A stretch of 64,000 bases of DNA from Liolophura sinensis (GCF_032854445.1 NC_088301.1:37993187-38057186), one strand, 5' to 3'; counted from the first letter of the stretch, positions 26,040 through 37,880 are shown. Notes: a model not told the origin generated them from the sequence alone. A program made the numbers and translations.

Positions 26040-26640
26040 ATGAAGAGTAGAATATAAGTTTACTCTGTGGAGAATGATGTGATGGGTGGAATATGTTTGC
26101 TCTGTAGAGAATGAGGTGATGAGTAGAATATAAGATTGCTCTGTAGAGAATGAGGTGATGAGTAGAATATAAGTTTGCTCTGTGGAGAATGAGGTGATGA
26201 GTAGAATATAAGTTTGCTCTGTGGAGAATGAGGTGATGAAGAGTAGAAAATAAGTTTACTCTGTGGAGAATGATGTGATGGGTGGAATATGTTTGCTCTG
26301 TAGAGAATGAGGTGATGAGTAGAATATAAGATTGCTCTGTAGAGAATGAGGTGATGAGTAGAGTATAAGTTTGCTCTGTGGAGAATGAGGTGATGAGTAG
26401 AATATAAGTTTGCTCTGTGGAGAATGAGGTGATGAAGAGTAGAATATAAGTTTATTCTGTGGAGAATGATGTGATGGGTGGAATATGTTTGCTCTGTAGA
26501 GAATGAGGTGATGAGTAGAATATAAGATTGCTCTGTAGAGAATGAGGTGATGAGTAAAATATAAGTTTGCTCTGTGGAGAATAAGGTGATGAGTAGAATA
26601 TAAGTTTGCTCTGTGGAGAATGAGGTGATGAAGAGTAGAA
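26040..26640. repeat. 196-bp higher-order repeat block
   Basis: The marker GATGGGTGGAATATG recurs at 26081, 26277 and 26473, exactly 196 bp apart each time. Between markers the five subunits appear in the same order of variants, so the array has grown by copying 196-bp groups. Confidence 0.85.
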
Positions 26641-28139
26641 TATAAGATTGCTCTGTGGAGAATAAGGTGATGAGTAGAATATAAGTTTGCTCTGTGGAGA
26701 ATGAGGTGATGAAGAGTAGAATATAAGATTGCTCTGTAGAGAATGAGGTGATGAGTAAAATATAAGTTTGCTCTGTGGAGAATAAGGTGATGAGTAGAAT
26801 ATAAGTTTGCTCTGTGGAGAATGAGGTGATGAGTAGAATATAAGATTGCTCTGTGGAGAATGAGGTGATGAGTAGAATATAAGATTGCTCTGTGGGGAAT
26901 GAGGTGATGAGTAGAATATAAGTTTGCTCTGTGGAGAATGAGGTGATGAGTAGAATATAAGATTGCTCTGTGGAGAATGAGGTGATGAGTAGAATATAAG
27001 ATTGCTCTGTGGAGAATGAGGTGATGAGTAGAATATAAGTTTGCTCTGTGGAGAATGAGGTGATGAGTAGAATATAAGTTTGCTCTGTGGAGAATGAGGT
27101 GATGAGTAGAATATAAGATTGCTCTGTGGAGAATGAGGTGATGAGTAGAATATAAGTTTGCTCTGTGGAGAATGAGGTGATGAAGAGTAGAATATAAGTT
27201 TGCTCTGTGGAGAATAAGGTGATGAGTAGAATATAAGTTTGCTCTGTGGAGAATGAGGTGATGAGTAGAAAATAAGTTTACTCTGTGGAGAATAAGGTGA
27301 TGAGTGGAATATGTGTGCTCTGTAGAGAAGGAGGTGATGAGTAGAATATAAGATTGCTCTGTGGAGAATGAGGCGATGAAAAGTAGAATATAAGTTTGCT
27401 CTGTGGAGAATGAGGTGATGAGTAGAAAATAAGTTTACTCTGTGGAGAATAAGGTGATGAGTGGAATATGTGTGCTCTGTAGAGAATGAGGTGATGAGTA
27501 GAATATAAGATTGCTCTGTGGAGAATGAGGCGATGAAAAGTAGAATATAAGTTTGCTCTGTGGAGAATGATGTGATGAAAAGTAGAATATAAGTTTGCTC
27601 TGTGGAGAATGATGTGATGAAAAGTAGAATATAAGATTCCTCTGTGGAGAATGAGGTGATGAGTAGAATATAAGTTTGCTCTGTGGAGAATGAGGTGATG
27701 AAGAGTAGAATATAAGTTTGCTCTGTGGAGAATAAGGTGATGAGTGGAATATGTGTGCTCTGTAGAGAATGAGGTGATGAAGAGTAGAATATAAGATTGC
27801 TCTGTGGAGAATGAGGTGATGAGTAGAATATAAGTTTGCTCTGTAGAGAATGAGGTGATGAAAAGTAGAATATAAGTTTGCTCTGTGGAGAATAAGGTGA
27901 TGAGTAGAATATAAGTTTGCTCTGTGGAGAATAAGGTGATGAGTAGAATATAAGTTTGCTCTGTGGAGAATAGGTGATGAAGAGTAAAATATAAGTTTGC
28001 TCTGTGGAGAATAGGTGATGAGTAAAATATAAGTTTGCTCTGTGGAGAATAAGGTGATGAAGAGTAAAATATAAGTTTGCTCTGTGGAGAATGATGTGAT
28101 GAAGAGTAGAATATAAGTTTGCTCTGTGGAGAATAAGGT

Positions 28140-29060
28140 GATGAGTAGAACATAAGTTTGCTCTGTTGGGAATGAGGTGATGAAGAGTAAAATATAAGTT
28201 TGCTCTGTGGAGAATAAGGTGATGAAGAGTAAAATATAAGTTTGCTCTGTGGAGAATGAGGTGATGAGTGGAATATGTGTGCTCTATGGAGAATAAGGTG
28301 AAGAGTAGAACATAAGTTTGCTCTGTTGGGAATGAGGTGATGAAGAGTAGAATATAAGTTTGCTCTGTGGAGAATAGGTGATGAAGAGTAAAATATAAGT
28401 TTGCTCTGTGGAGAATAAGGTGATGAGTAGAACATAAGTTTGCTCTGTTGGGAATGAGGTGATGAAGAGTAAAATATAAGTTTGCTCTGTGGAGAATAAG
28501 GTGATGAAGAGTAAAATATAAGTTTGCTCTGTGGAGAATGAGGTGATGAGTGGAATATGTGTGCTCTATGGAGAATAAGGTGAAGAGTAGAACATAAGTT
28601 TGCTCTGTTGGGAATGAGGTGATGAAGAGTAGAATATAAGTTTGCTCTGTGGAGAATAGGTGATGAAGAGTAAAATATAAGTTTGCTCTGTGGAGAATAG
28701 GTGATGAGTAAAATATAAGTTTGCTCTGTGGAGAATAAGGTGATGAAGAGTAAAATATAAGTTTGCTCTGTGGAGAATGATGTGATGAAGAGTAGAATAT
28801 AAGTTTGCTCTGTGGAGAATAAGGTGATGAGTAGAACATAAGTTTGCTCTGTTGGGAATGAGGTGATGAAGAGTAAAATATAAGTTTGCCCTGTGGAGAA
28901 TAAGGTGATGAAGAGTAAAATATAAGTTTGCTCTGTGGAGAATGAGGTGATGAGTGGAATATGTGTGCTCTATGGAGAATAAGGTGAAGAGTAGAACATA
29001 AGTTTGCTCTGTTGGGAATGAGGTGATGAAGAGTAGAATATAAGTTTGCTCTGTGGAGAA
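28140..29060. repeat. About 284-bp higher-order repeat block
   Basis: The variant unit GAACATAAGTTTGCTCTGTT, with TTGGGAATGAGG, recurs at spacings near 282-286 bp (for example 28308 to 28590) and again near 28994. Each time it is in the same order relative to the GGAATATGTGTGCTCTATGG variant. Confidence 0.7.
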
Positions 29061-29477
29061 TAGGCGATGAAGAGTAAAATATAAGTTTGCTCTGTGGAGA
29101 ATAGGTGATGAAGAGTAAAATATAAGTTTGCTCTGTGGAGAATAGGTGATGAAGAGTAAAATATAAGTTTGCTCTGTGGAGAATAAGGTGATGAAGAGTA
29201 AAATACAAGTTTGCTCTGTGGAGAATAGGTGATGAAGAGTAAAATATAAGTTTGCTCTGTGGAGAATGAGGTGTTGAGTGGAATATGTGTGCTCTGTAGA
29301 GAACGAGATGATGAGTAGAACATAAGTTTGCTCTGTGGAGAATGATGTGATGAAGAGTAGAACATAAGTTTGCTCTGTGGAGAATGATGTGATGAAGAGT
29401 AGAATATAAGTTTGCTATGTGGAGAATAGGTGATGAAGAGTAAAATATAAGTTTGCTCTGTTGGGAATGAGGTGATG

Positions 29478-30129
29478 AAGAGTAGAACATAACTTTACTA
29501 TGTAGAGAGTAAGGGGGTGTAGAGTAGAATGATATCAGTGTACTGTGTTTGAAAATGAGATGATGTAGAGTATGATGACATCAGTTTGCTCTGTGGAGAA
29601 TGAGGTGATGAAGAGTAGAACATAACTTTACTATGTAGAGAGTAAGGGGGTGTAGAGTAGAATGATATCAGTGTACTGTGTTTGAAAATGAGATGATGTA
29701 GAGTATGATGACATCAGTTTGCTCTGTGGAGAATGAGGTGATGAAGAGTAGAACATAACTTTACTATGTAGAGAGTAAGGGGGTGTAGAGTAGAATGATA
29801 TCAGTGTACTGTGTTTGAAAATGAGATGATGTAGAGTATGATGACATCAGTTTGCTCTGTGGAGAATGAGGTGAAGAGTAGAACATAACTTTACTATGTA
29901 GAGAGTAAGGGGGTGTAGAGTAGAATGATATCAGTGTACTGTGTTTGAAAATGAGATGATGTAGAGTATGATGACATCAGTTTGCTCTGTGGAGAATGAG
30001 GTGATGAAGAGTAGAACATAACTTTACTATGTAGAGAGTAAGGGGGTGTAGAGTAGAATGATATCAGTGTACTGTGTTTGAAAATGAGATGATGTAGAGT
30101 ATGATGACATCAGTTTGCTCTGTGGAGAA
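29478..30129. repeat. Five copies of a 133-bp unit
   Basis: Units start at 29478, 29611, 29744, 29874 and 30007. The steps are 133, 133, 130 and 133; the 130 reflects loss of one ATG triplet. Each unit fuses one 39-bp-type subunit with diverged subunits containing GTAAGGGGGTGTAGAG and ATGATATCAGTGTACTGTG. Copies look almost identical, so this block is probably the youngest. Confidence 0.92.
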
Positions 30130-32610
30130 CTGTCAGTATATTGCTGGTCTAACAGTCCACTATCACACATTGAAATGGATTTACTGTGTACATCTGCATG
30201 TACACAGTGTGTACACAGTGTGCTCATGTGTGCTTTCAGAAGAGAAACTGATTTCAAATATATGTAATAGTTATTGTCCATTACTCCAGATTTATGGCAT
30301 CAGTTGTTTTTAAATAAGTGCACTTAGTTTTTTTTTTTTTTTTTTTTAGTAATGTTTATGAAAAGAAATAAAACTTGGGCTAGAAAAAATGAGGAAAACA
30401 AGCCTGCACTAAATTTTAGAACATACCAGTCAAATAATAAATTTAGCTTTTCTTGGAGAATGGTTACAAAATATACAATGTGCATGTACTAGTAAATGAT
30501 TAAATTTTACAACAGATTTAAGAGTTATTTTTTAAACATTATAATCAAAACAGACATGCATTTTTCTTTGTAGTTGATGTCTTCATGATGTCAAGAAATA
30601 CTTCATCCCATGAATCCATGTTCTATTTTATTTTGTATTTCTTAATTTGGTTTTTATGTTTTAGTTTTTAATTAGTAAAAAATAGCAAAACCTTAAAAAT
30701 GGCAGATTTAATGGAACAAATTGGGTTTGTACTAGATATCAGGAAACATCTGGATAGTTTGTCATGGTTCTAATCTTTTCTTAGCATTTCAAAGTTATAA
30801 TCGAATCAGAATTCTTTGCTTTCTAGTATTGCAGTGGTGTAGGCCCTAGTGGTGAAAAAAAAGTACCAGCAACACAAATTCATTGAGACTGATCGAGAAT
30901 GCACCATGCAATCAAATAAAACATAGACCAACAGTGTGAGAAATATAAGAAACAGTCTATCAAAACATAATTTCTGAAAATGTTGTAATTGCTATAACAG
31001 GATTAAATGTCAGTCCTAAACATTAGTGATTGAAAGTCCCTGCACAAAAAAAACACTTAATCTCCTGGAATCAGTCACCTTTTTATGGTTTATTTTTCCA
31101 TCCAAATGCTGAGGATATTTGTGATGGGCATAAGAAAATATGTACTTTTCACCAACTGTGGACACATTTTTTAGACCAATGACCTGTTAAAGTCCTTGTG
31201 TTAATCAAAAGTCACAATGTGGTCAGTTTCAATGCTTTTGATACATGTATGTATACATATGTTTGGTAACTCATTTGCAGAATTCATTTTATCATTAACT
31301 TATTTGGTTTGTGGGCATTTATTTTTGTAACAGTGTATGCATTAAAGTATAATTTTGTTTCTAGCCATGTGCATGGATGTATATATGGATTCTCCTTGGT
31401 GCATTTGCTGTATCTTACACTCATTTTAAAATTAATGTCATCAGTGATCTATTTAGGAAAGTCTGTTAACAGCTAGTCAGTTTATGACAGTTATGGTGCA
31501 TGCCTCAGCTACATGTGTAAATGCATGTGGTTATAACTGTTTCCTATTTTTTTCTCACTGAACTCCTTGCCCTTAAAAAGCTGTGAAGTTTAAGTTAGCC
31601 TGAGTTAACTAAACATTTGTGGTGAACCGACATGAAAAGGTTGGGGGAGAATTAGAATCTGGCGTAACTATTAGCTGAAGGATTTTGCGTTGTATGCACA
31701 TGGTGCTGTAACAGTTTAAAGGATACAGGAAATGCTTTTTGTTTTTTATTTCTTGACAGAGTTTTTATCGATATACAGTATAGGATGTGTCTTAACATGT
31801 GAGGATACAAAAAAGCTTCTCATCTTTCTCCTCTAAGTGTAAAATTGCCTTAAACTAGTTTTTCTATGGCCTTATTGTTCAGTTGGGAAATTAAGTAGCC
31901 TGAATCATGGCAGTAATTGTCCAAAGTACTCTGTAGGGGAGAAGAGCCCACATTTGGGGTGCTGAGCTGGTGTGTTCATGATGAAAATTTCTGAGCATTG
32001 TTGGAAAATATTCATAAGTTAATGGGGTAATTAAGTAACTAAGAGAAAACAAGCCTCAAAAATGAAATTTCTTGTTTCGGCATAACTTTCCTCATTTCCC
32101 TTAAAGCCATTAACTTTGTTTTAGTGTTTCTTTTCGTGTATCTTTTAAGGAATTTGCATTTTGTACACATGGTATTGCAAGAGTCCTTCCCTACACATGT
32201 GAATGAGAATTCATTTTTGGTTTTTTAACATTAAATAGAGCATATAACGTAAATTTAAAGTAGGCCTACTCTTCATTGTTCAAGGGAGGCAGTTGTGCAA
32301 GTAGTTCAGGCTTTAACCACATTGGCCACTGGTCAAGAATTGCAGCTTGTTTCATGAGGAAGATTTGGTTACATGGATACTGCTTTATAGACAAGTGGCA
32401 CATCTCCATGATAATTATCAATACTGCATGTGGCACAACAGGTGTTATCCATAAAAAAATTAATTGCCAAATAAGTAAGAAGAGAAAAATGAATGTTTTG
32501 GGGGAAAATGGATTTTTTTTTTCTGTATTTGTTATACAATAAATCATCTGTTTTAACCATTGTTACTGCTTGACTTTTATGTCTTGTTTACCATGATCAA
32601 CAGAGCAAGG
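30130..32610. other. Intergenic region
   Basis: AT-rich, with several T or A runs and short open frames up to 93 codons, none with a recognisable domain. No RNA gene or repeat family was identified. Confidence 0.65.
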
Positions 32611-32614
32611 GATT

Positions 32615-32940
32615 TAGACTGCACTGGATTTACAGACTGGACCCAGGTCTACAGGCTGCACTGGGTTTACAGTCTAGACCCCGGTTTACATGCTGGACCC
32701 CAGTGAACAGCTTGACTGGGTGTACAGACTGGACCCAAGGTTACATACTGCACTAAGTTTCCAGACTGCACTGGGTTTACAGACTGGACCCAGGTTTACA
32801 GGTTTCAGTGGGTTTCCATATTGAACCTAGGTTTACAGGCTGCACTGGGTTTACATTCTGCACTGGGTTTCCAGGCTGGACCCAGGTTTACAGGCTGCAT
32901 TAGGTTTACTGGTTGGATCAGGCTGACAATCAGGACTAAG
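32615..32940. repeat. Degenerate minisatellite of about 18-20 bp units
   Basis: Alternating variants such as GACTGGACCCAGGTTTACAG and GCTGCACTGGGTTTACA repeat about sixteen times with many point changes. The core is TGGGTTTACA or its close relative CCCAGGTTTACA. Dimers of the two variants recur. Confidence 0.85.
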
Positions 32941-33059
32941 CCAGTCTACAGGTTGGGTCAGGGTTAGAGAAAACCATGCACTTTCCCTTAGGGTGCTAAA
33001 AGCCAGGTTTATGTTCGGTGGCTTTATCGACCTTAGATACTCTTCTAGATAAAATATAA

Positions 33060-33560
33060 TAGGCGATGTTGATGGACTCCTAAGGTTAAAGCGTAGGATT
33101 AATGAAAAATGTCAAACTATAATTTCCGTTAGGTTTCACGTTAGGTTGTGTTTTCGGCCTCCCTTCAAAATATTGCTCGACAACAAGGAAAAATGTCTAC
33201 CGGTACAGAAATTCTGTTTCATTTCGTTTTCCCGGTCAGAATTACTTACCGTATCAATGGAAGGGTGCGGTTTTGGTGCAAATTTTCCGACGTTGACGAA
33301 ACACTGGTCCCGAAGTCTATTTCCATGTGATATGTCCGAAATTTAATGGGTCGGGGCGCACAACCGTTCCTTGTCGCGTGATCGAATATACCGAATCGGG
33401 GTTGTAAACAGTGGAAAACGGAACTATAAGTGGAAATCACCTCGCTAAACACTGCACAACAAATGCTCCAATATCACAGTTAAATTTAGGCCATTGGGTT
33501 TAAGGCCTAATTGCACCAATTTTCAGCGGAAGGGTGAGGTTTTGGTGCAAACTTTTTTAT
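33060..33560. other. CpG-richer segment with a diverged direct repeat
   Basis: This stretch has far more CG dinucleotides than its neighbours (for example around 33285-33420). It contains two related blocks 268 bp apart, GGAAGGGTGCGGTTTTGGTG at about 33258 and GGAAGGGTGAGGTTTTGGTG at about 33526. No open frame is convincing. It could be an unmethylated promoter, an exon of an unknown non-coding transcript, or a young insertion. Confidence 0.35.
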
Positions 33561-33843
33561 AACTCAAGCACTAAAGAAAGAAAGTGGGTCAGATTTGATT
33601 ACGTCTTGAAAACTTATTAGCGGGGAATCATGAAGCTCAGATTAGACGCAGATTACATTAAGACAGTATGTTAGACCTCAGATTAAGTTCCAAAACCAAC
33701 CCGATCCGTACATAAGTCTTGAACATAAGTTTGGCGAATTTAGCTATTTTGTTAATTCTGTTTGACTAGTGCTTTACATGTAATAACCGCAATATACAGA
33801 AGTCAGATTTTGGCAAAACTGTGTGTGCAGTTTCATTTTGCGC

Positions 33844-33888
33844 ACCCCCCCCCCCCTCTTCCACCACCACCTCCCACCCCCACCCCGC
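33844..33888. repeat. C-rich low-complexity tract
   Basis: A run of C followed by CCACCACCACCTCCCACCCC-type sequence. Simple repeat. Confidence 0.85.
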
Positions 33889-34189
33889 ACTAGGATCAAG
33901 TCCGAAAATCAGTTTGATACACACAATGATTTTGCATATTTATGATGGAAAAGAAATTCTCTGAAACTGGCTTGTTATTGTCACTTATTGAAAAGAGCAC
34001 GGACACCTAGTAGTTGGGGGCCAAGTTTCTTTGTAATCTGTTCATATAAGTATCTTGAAACTTAATCAAAGGAGAATCATGAAACTGACAGATTACAATA
34101 CATTTAGTACCTAGTACCAGTATGTAAGACACCTGGGGTTGATGCTCATCTTTTGAGACAAAACATATAAAATTTAAATGTATATGTTC

Positions 34190-34435
34190 CATTTGATTGG
34201 TGTTCAACGCCATACACTAGAATTTTTCACTTATACAATGGCGCTTAGTATTATAGGTGAAGGAAACTTCAGTGCACGTGGTAAACCAGCAACCTTTGAC
34301 AAACTTGCGAACTTTCGACCTATAGATGTTCACACCAAGCATACTGATGGAGGCAAGTGGTCTACAATGTGCAAACAGCCAAAGGAACCTTGCTACCAGG
34401 TAGTGAGGGTGGGATATCTACAAATTCCTGCTCCC
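34190..34435 (-). mobile_element. SINE-B copy, diverged
   Basis: TTTGATTGGTGTTCAACGCC, then TTTTTCACTTATACAATGGC, then GGTAAACCAGCAACCTTTGA, in the usual SINE-B order and minus orientation. The tRNA-like head is hard to see. Confidence 0.6.
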
Positions 34436-34461
34436 CAGTAAAATTTAAAATCAATCTTTGA

Positions 34462-34808
34462 GTGAGTGCTTGGGGTTTGACGTCGTACTTAACAATTTTT
34501 CAGTCATATGACGACGAAGGAATCTTTAGGGTGCATGTACGTGTAATGTGCCTCCTTGTAGCAGGACGGATTTCCACCGCTCTTTTATTTAGTGCTGCTA
34601 TACTGAGACGACTTACCGAAGACAAGTAAGCTGCCCCGCCCGGGCCATACGGGTCAACCAGTCGTTGCACTATCCCCTTCATGCTGAACGCCAAGCGAGG
34701 AAGTTACAACTTCCTCTTTTAAAGTCTTAGGTGTGACTCGATCAATGATTGATCCTGGATCTACCGGTCCCGAAGCGGGCGCTCTACCAACTGTGCTATC
34801 CGGGCCGG
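34462..34808 (-). mobile_element. SINE-A copy, full length, with target-site duplication
   Basis: Minus strand: the tRNA-like head starts near 34808 with box A-like TAGCACAGTTGGTAGAGCG and box B-like GATCAATC-type sequence. The body contains a GGAAGTTGTAACTTCCTC hairpin, and the tail ends GTTAAGTACGACGTCAAACC then CCAAGCACTCACTCA. Flanking direct repeats of 11 bp (TCAATCTTTGA at 34451-34461 and 34809-34819) are exact, pointing to a fairly recent insertion. It carries about 75 bp of body missing from the copy at 8547-8844. Confidence 0.92.
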
Positions 34809-35023
34809 TCAATCTTTGAATATACTGGCGTATAAATGCGCCATATGCATGCTGTGTGAAATGATACAGTTACATGCATAACTTTACATTTCCGCATTAC
34901 ACAGTTCTATGATAGAATATGAAATGGGCCAACTAAAATTACATGTTTGTTCCTTCCAAAGGGCAAGAAACCATAAATAATAATAATAAAAAACTTAAGT
35001 TAGTGATTGCGTATGTATCAAAA

Positions 35024-35029
35024 TTTATT
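35024..35029 (-). terminator. Candidate poly(A) signal of the forkhead gene
   Basis: TTTATT on + reads AATAAA on the minus strand, about 215 nt after the forkhead stop codon. Confidence 0.45.
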
Positions 35030-35243
35030 TTGATGACACTTCAAACGTATTTACAACAATAGGTATACATGTATATATGAGTGTATATATGCGTAAGAAT
35101 ATAATAAAGACCTCTACCTACAAAGTGTGACTCTATCATACACATATAGCACCATTAGTACAATGTCAAAGCAATTACTGCGAAACATATAACAACCGAC
35201 AAAGTTAATAAATTAAGCTCAACGGTCTTGGGTGTGTAGTGCT

Positions 35244-36602
35244 CTACCATAGGTCACCCCCGTAGTACCGAAGGTTGTCGTTGTACTGGGCAGGATACTG
35301 GGCGCTGTATTGGGAGTTGTAAGGGTACTGTGGCGGCCGCAAATAGTTCTTGAAGTTCGATGTGCTGGTGGTATACTCGATGAGTGACGCTGAGCTGGAA
35401 GCCAAGTTTTGGGCTGCAATATTCATCAGATCGCCATAACTACTGCTGGCCATGCTACACCGCACAGGGTACCTCTGCGAAGGGGAGACAACGTCGGAGT
35501 CGCTTCCATCCCCGCTACTGAAAGATGGCCGAGAAGTGTCCATGGTGGAAAGAGGGCTGACCACCTCGCTGCCAGAGTGCTGTGGTGAGTCGGTGGGGAT
35601 CGGAGACACCTGTGGGTACTCGCCGGGGCTGCTTTGTGGCTTGTTGTTGTTGGGGGACACCGTTGTGCAAGGAGGGGAAAGACGCTGGTGGAACTTTGCT
35701 GGGTCGTACTGGTAAGGAACCTGAGGCGACACGTTGGCGGCAGGTGTCTGTTTCGTGTACTGGGAAGCCGCGGACGTCTGCAGCAATGTGGGTGGGAACA
35801 TCGTTGCAAGGAATGGAACTGGCCGCACTTGGGCGAACTCAGATGTGGCTGGGGTGATGACAGTGTTGGGTGCAGCCTCGGGCCCTGGGATGTTGGCACG
35901 CCTTCCCTTTTTGCGGATTCCATCCTTGAAACGGTACCGTCGTCGAAGAAAGCTGCCGTGGTCGAACATGTCCTCGTACTCAGGGTCTATCGTCCACTGA
36001 TGTCCGATCATCCCGGGTTTCTTGGGCAGCTTCATGAAACAGTCGTTAAGGGCCAGATTGTGGCGGATAGACCCTTTCCAGCCTTTGGGATTAGCATGGT
36101 TGGCGTAGAACGGGAACCTGTCGGTCATGAAATTGTAGATCTCTTGCAGGGTTAGACGCCGATCTTTTGCGTTAGCAATAGCCATGCTGATCAAGGCGAT
36201 GTAACTATAAGGCGGCTTGTCCTTGGGAATAGGACGTTTGCGTTTCCTCCCTCCGGCGTTAACAGTGGTGTTAGCGTTGGCGCTGTCGTTGATCCCCTCG
36301 TCAGGTATAGAGTCCGGGGAAAGGTTTTCAAGATCCTCGCCAATGTACATCGTGTCAGAACCGCAGGTCTCACTGTCTGTCGAAAAGCTTCCAGTGCTGC
36401 AATCCGCAACAGAAGGAACGGCACCTTCTGTAGTAGAGTATGCTAATTCTTCATCACAGTGGCTCAGCTGACTTTGGGCGTAGTATGGGTGGCTACTGTA
36501 GTAGCAGGCGTAAGAATCTGTCAAACCACGTGGTTGATGATTCGCCTGACTGTACTGGTAATAGCTACTGGCCGATGTCCAGGAAGTAGATGCCTCTTCC
36601 AT
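35244..36602 (-). CDS. Forkhead box transcription factor, single exon
   Basis: An uninterrupted 452-residue frame. Residues 1-115 are Ser/Tyr-rich and acidic. A basic RKRKRPIPK stretch leads into the forkhead DNA-binding domain at about 129-226: [34 protein letters not shown], recognition helix [13 protein letters not shown], and wing 2 [11 protein letters not shown] second basic patch (RKKGRR) follows. The C-terminal half is Pro/Ser/Thr/Gln-rich, as in activation domains. It would act in the nucleus on developmental target genes. The class is not clear to me. Wing 2 looks like FoxB/C/D/E-type proteins, but wing 1 reads PGMIGHQW where most relatives have PGKGNYW-like sequence, and [13 protein letters not shown] is also unusual. 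I therefore give no symbol. There is no intron, and no other recognisable gene lies within about 11 kb on one side and 3.7 kb on the other. Confidence 0.93.
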   Translation of the reverse strand: MEEASTSWTSASSYYQYSQANHQPRGLTDSYACYYSSHPYYAQSQLSHCDEELAYSTTEGAVPSVADCSTGSFSTDSETCGSDTMYIGEDLENLSPDSIPDEGINDSANANTTVNAGGRKRKRPIPKDKPPYSYIALISMAIANAKDRRLTLQEIYNFMTDRFPFYANHANPKGWKGSIRHNLALNDCFMKLPKKPGMIGHQWTIDPEYEDMFDHGSFLRRRYRFKDGIRKKGRRANIPGPEAAPNTVITPATSEFAQVRPVPFLATMFPPTLLQTSAASQYTKQTPAANVSPQVPYQYDPAKFHQRLSPPCTTVSPNNNKPQSSPGEYPQVSPIPTDSPQHSGSEVVSPLSTMDTSRPSFSSGDGSDSDVVSPSQRYPVRCSMASSSYGDLMNIAAQNLASSSASLIEYTTSTSNFKNYLRPPQYPYNSQYSAQYPAQYNDNLRYYGGDLW

Positions 36603-36728
36603 TATAAGGCTATTGAGCGAAATATTAAACAGGAGTGAACGAACTGTATACTGAAATTTGTTACGCTACAAGATAATCTTTGACTTTGCGGTATGAACAC
36701 TGTTCTGACAAACTACAGATCGTCGCTC

Positions 36729-36738
36729 GGTTTTAAAG
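36729..36738 (-). promoter_or_regulatory. Possible TATA-like element of the forkhead gene
   Basis: The minus strand reads CTTTAAAACC about 130 nt before the ATG. Spacing fits a short 5' leader, but this is a weak motif in AT-rich DNA. Confidence 0.3.
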
Positions 36739-37879
36739 GGCAGGTTGGGCTCCCTGAAGGGAGTCTTGCGCCTTGACCCCTACGTGGCTAAGAGTGGATT
36801 CCGCTTGAGAATGGCTTTTGCACTGAGTAAGAAATGATTGAGCAGCAAACATCTCTCCGAAAACATGCTCATTGGCAAAACAAAAGACAAGCCGTCAAGT
36901 AAAGTGGCCAACAATAACACAGTGGACAAAAGGCATGAAGCCAGCCGACTCTCCTCGTGGAAGACCACCCCATGTAGGGAGCCAAATCTCTAGCACATTT
37001 TGTCTTAATCATACACTACACACAGGGTTCATACACTCTATAAGACGTCTTGTGGTATAATTTCTATGCTGAAACGCAATTGGCATATGTCCGTTTGTTT
37101 ATTATTGTATGTCCAGGAAATGATTAAATTAATGAAAATAATTTTTAAAAGAAGAAATTGCCTGTCTTTCTCAAGCAATGAACGGTTTAATCACACGTCT
37201 GCCAAACTGACACGAAAAAGTTTACACGTCTACACTTCAAGATTAATTTTCAAACATGTTCACTAATCTCACAATGGCCATTCGTGATATTTCAGTATAT
37301 ATGTACGACGAAATATTCACATGAAAAGAAAAAACCCCAAAACAATCATTACAAATTCAAACTATTGTCAGTGTCGTTATTCTTTTAAACATGGGGGGAG
37401 TCTTCTGCATGGCACCTGTGGCGTTTTGTGCTCGGGTAGATAGCAATCAACTTTCGTGGAATCTGAGACAGCTTGTGTTGTGGGTCAAAGAATCTTTCTT
37501 TTTCATTTGCATAGCACGGCGTTATGGCTTCTATAGAATCGCCCCATGTAGAAAGCCATATTGTTGCGGTTGTCACATAGTCTGCTTTGAGTAATGCTAT
37601 GCATGTTTACTGATATCAGTTCCATCAATGTGATATGAATATAGATCTTAAGATACAATTCGCGAACTAGCCGTTTGACTTCAATCGAATGTTGCTCTTG
37701 TTTTACCTTTATTGTATGTTTAACAATTATATTGTCTATGTTTATATAGTCAACCAACAATCCTGTTTTGGTGATTTGAAACTAACTGTGCATATGTTTT
37801 CTAAAGTATAGTTCAGTTACTAAATATTCGCAAAAGTGCATAATAATATGTTAACAGCTCTCATACATCAAACAAATTT

Positions 37880-37880
<1 letters not shown>

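Larger units (their letters stand above)
25540..30129. repeat. Satellite-like tandem array, about 4.6 kb
   Basis: The basic unit is 39 bp (AGTAGAATATAAGTTTGCTC then TGTGGAGAATGAGGTGATG), with a common 42-bp form carrying an extra AAG. The array starts with diverged units at about 25540-26040, in which ATGATATCAGTTTACTCTG is typical. It becomes homogeneous at about 26040-29480 and ends in a block of five 133-bp units. Unit length is mostly a multiple of three, and the minus strand of the unit has no stop in any frame, which creates very long spurious open frames. It lies between SLC35E1 and the forkhead gene. Confidence 0.95.

Noticed and set aside
26452-29490. 1012-codon open frame on the minus strand as a real protein gene
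   Set aside because: It is made wholly of tandem 39/42-bp units that have no stop in any minus frame. It has no splice structure, promoter or non-repeat ends, and switches frames inside the array. I treat it as a by-product of the repeat.
35634-36155. 173-codon plus-strand frame opposite the forkhead gene
   Set aside because: It lies wholly antisense to the conserved forkhead coding sequence and shows no domain of its own; it is a shadow frame of GC-richer coding DNA.
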